Source: Bacteroidota bacterium (GTDB taxonomy: Bacteria > Bacteroidota > Bacteroidia > AKYH767-A > JABDAW01). From it: a DNA stretch of 14,174 bases. Position numbers and translations under genes: made by a program. Within the stretch, counting starts at the first letter, position 1; every line of letters begins with the position of its first letter. The notes under the pieces were generated by a model, which was not told the origin of the DNA, ran no database searches, and saw only the letters and a list, made by a program, of their open reading frames with translations. Below are positions 13,846 through 14,174 of the stretch, piece by piece. The stretch lies in the NCBI GenBank assembly GCA_023251595.1, contig JAHEYM010000047.1, positions 1 through 14,174 on the forward strand, given 5' to 3'.

Positions 13846-14174
13846 ATGCCATATAATTCATTAGCACACTTTGTAAAAACGCTGGAAGATGCCGGCGAGC
13901 TCGTTCGGATTAAAGAATTCGTTAGTCCACATTTAGAAATAGCGGAAGTTACTGATCGTATTTCGAAGGTTGGTGGTCCCGCGTTATTGTTCGAAAATAA
14001 TGGAACAGAATTTCCACTCCTTATTAATTCTATGGGCACGCTCAAAAGAATGTCGATGGCTCTTGGTGTAAATTCTTTGGATGATGTTGGAAAAGAATTG
14101 GAATTATTATTGAAAAAATTAATGACTCCGAAAAGTAATTTCATCGAGAAGTTGGGAATGCTCCCGCAACTTTC
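13846..14174 (+). CDS. UbiD-family decarboxylase, N-terminal part
   Basis: The first 109 codons of a gene that runs off the right edge without a stop. The translation begins MPYNSLAHFVKTLEDAGEL, then has VRIKEFVSP, LEIAEVTDRISK and GGPALLFENN (43-52). This is the characteristic N-terminus of UbiD-family decarboxylases (prenylated-FMN-dependent enzymes acting on aromatic acids in ubiquinone or menaquinone synthesis). In Bacteroidota the usual member is annotated as a menaquinone-biosynthesis decarboxylase of roughly 600 residues, so about a fifth is visible and the catalytic residues are outside. The prFMN-binding part is not seen, so the exact substrate is open. The ATG at 13846 gives the family-typical start and lies 16 bp after the terminator T run, so its promoter must overlap the terminator region. 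No clear TAnnTTTG box was found. Confidence 0.9.
   Translation, partial: MPYNSLAHFVKTLEDAGELVRIKEFVSPHLEIAEVTDRISKVGGPALLFENNGTEFPLLINSMGTLKRMSMALGVNSLDDVGKELELLLKKLMTPKSNFIEKLGMLPQL

Noticed and set aside
13797..14144. Minus-strand open frame of 115 codons at the right end
   Set aside because: It is antisense to a convincing UbiD-family N-terminus and runs through the terminator. The plus-strand reading has clear family similarity.

Overview
The window comes from an AT-rich member of the Bacteroidota. Three things point there. Four predicted secreted proteins end in, or probably end in, a type IX secretion system (T9SS) C-terminal sorting domain of the 'YPNP ... G.Y.V.I' type. The exported enzymes include a gingipain-type C25 peptidase and an M1 peptidase built in the usual T9SS cargo style. 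Several genes have a Bacteroidota-type -7 promoter box (TAnnTTTG). No T9SS machinery genes, RNA genes, insertion sequences or CRISPR arrays are seen.

Layout. Positions 1-360 hold no gene but contain six tandem copies of a 53/56-bp hairpin unit, followed by a heptamer array. A long minus-strand block follows: a C25 peptidase (361-3780); a 14-copy octamer array (3840-3952); a multipass membrane protein of a GT-C-like or DUF6044-like kind (3961-5688); a small cupin (5820-6263); a Crp/Fnr-family regulator (6343-6924); a seven-repeat FG-GAP protein (6989-8347); a lipoprotein with two DTG aspartyl protease motifs and a PDZ domain (8443-9669); and a small exported protein of unknown role (9753-10130). 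The right-hand part is on the plus strand: a second octamer array (10256-10295), an M1 metallopeptidase (10354-12789), a cysteine-rich secreted protein (12859-13773), a clear intrinsic terminator (13799-13829), and the start of a UbiD-family decarboxylase gene that leaves the window (13846 onward).

How the genes relate. This is mainly an export neighbourhood: surface or extracellular peptidases (C25, M1), an FG-GAP propeller protein and a cysteine-rich protein, presumably all sent through T9SS, plus a lipoprotein protease-like protein. It does not look like one operon, because most genes have a gap and several have their own recognisable promoter. The regulator and cupin form a likely pair: the short gap between them carries a perfect TTGAT-N4-ATCAA dyad about 40 bp upstream of the inferred cupin start point, and the regulator's recognition helix has the ExxSR pattern expected for that half-site.

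The most unusual signal is non-coding. The two secreted peptidase genes, C25 on minus and M1 on plus, each carry an array of the same octamer (CAACNNTT in the direction of transcription). Both arrays have the same orientation relative to their gene and end 59 and 62 nt before the ATG, just upstream of the predicted core promoter. Other 7-10 bp tandem arrays lie at gene boundaries across the window. Everything was done by eye; family names come from motif recognition and not from database searches.
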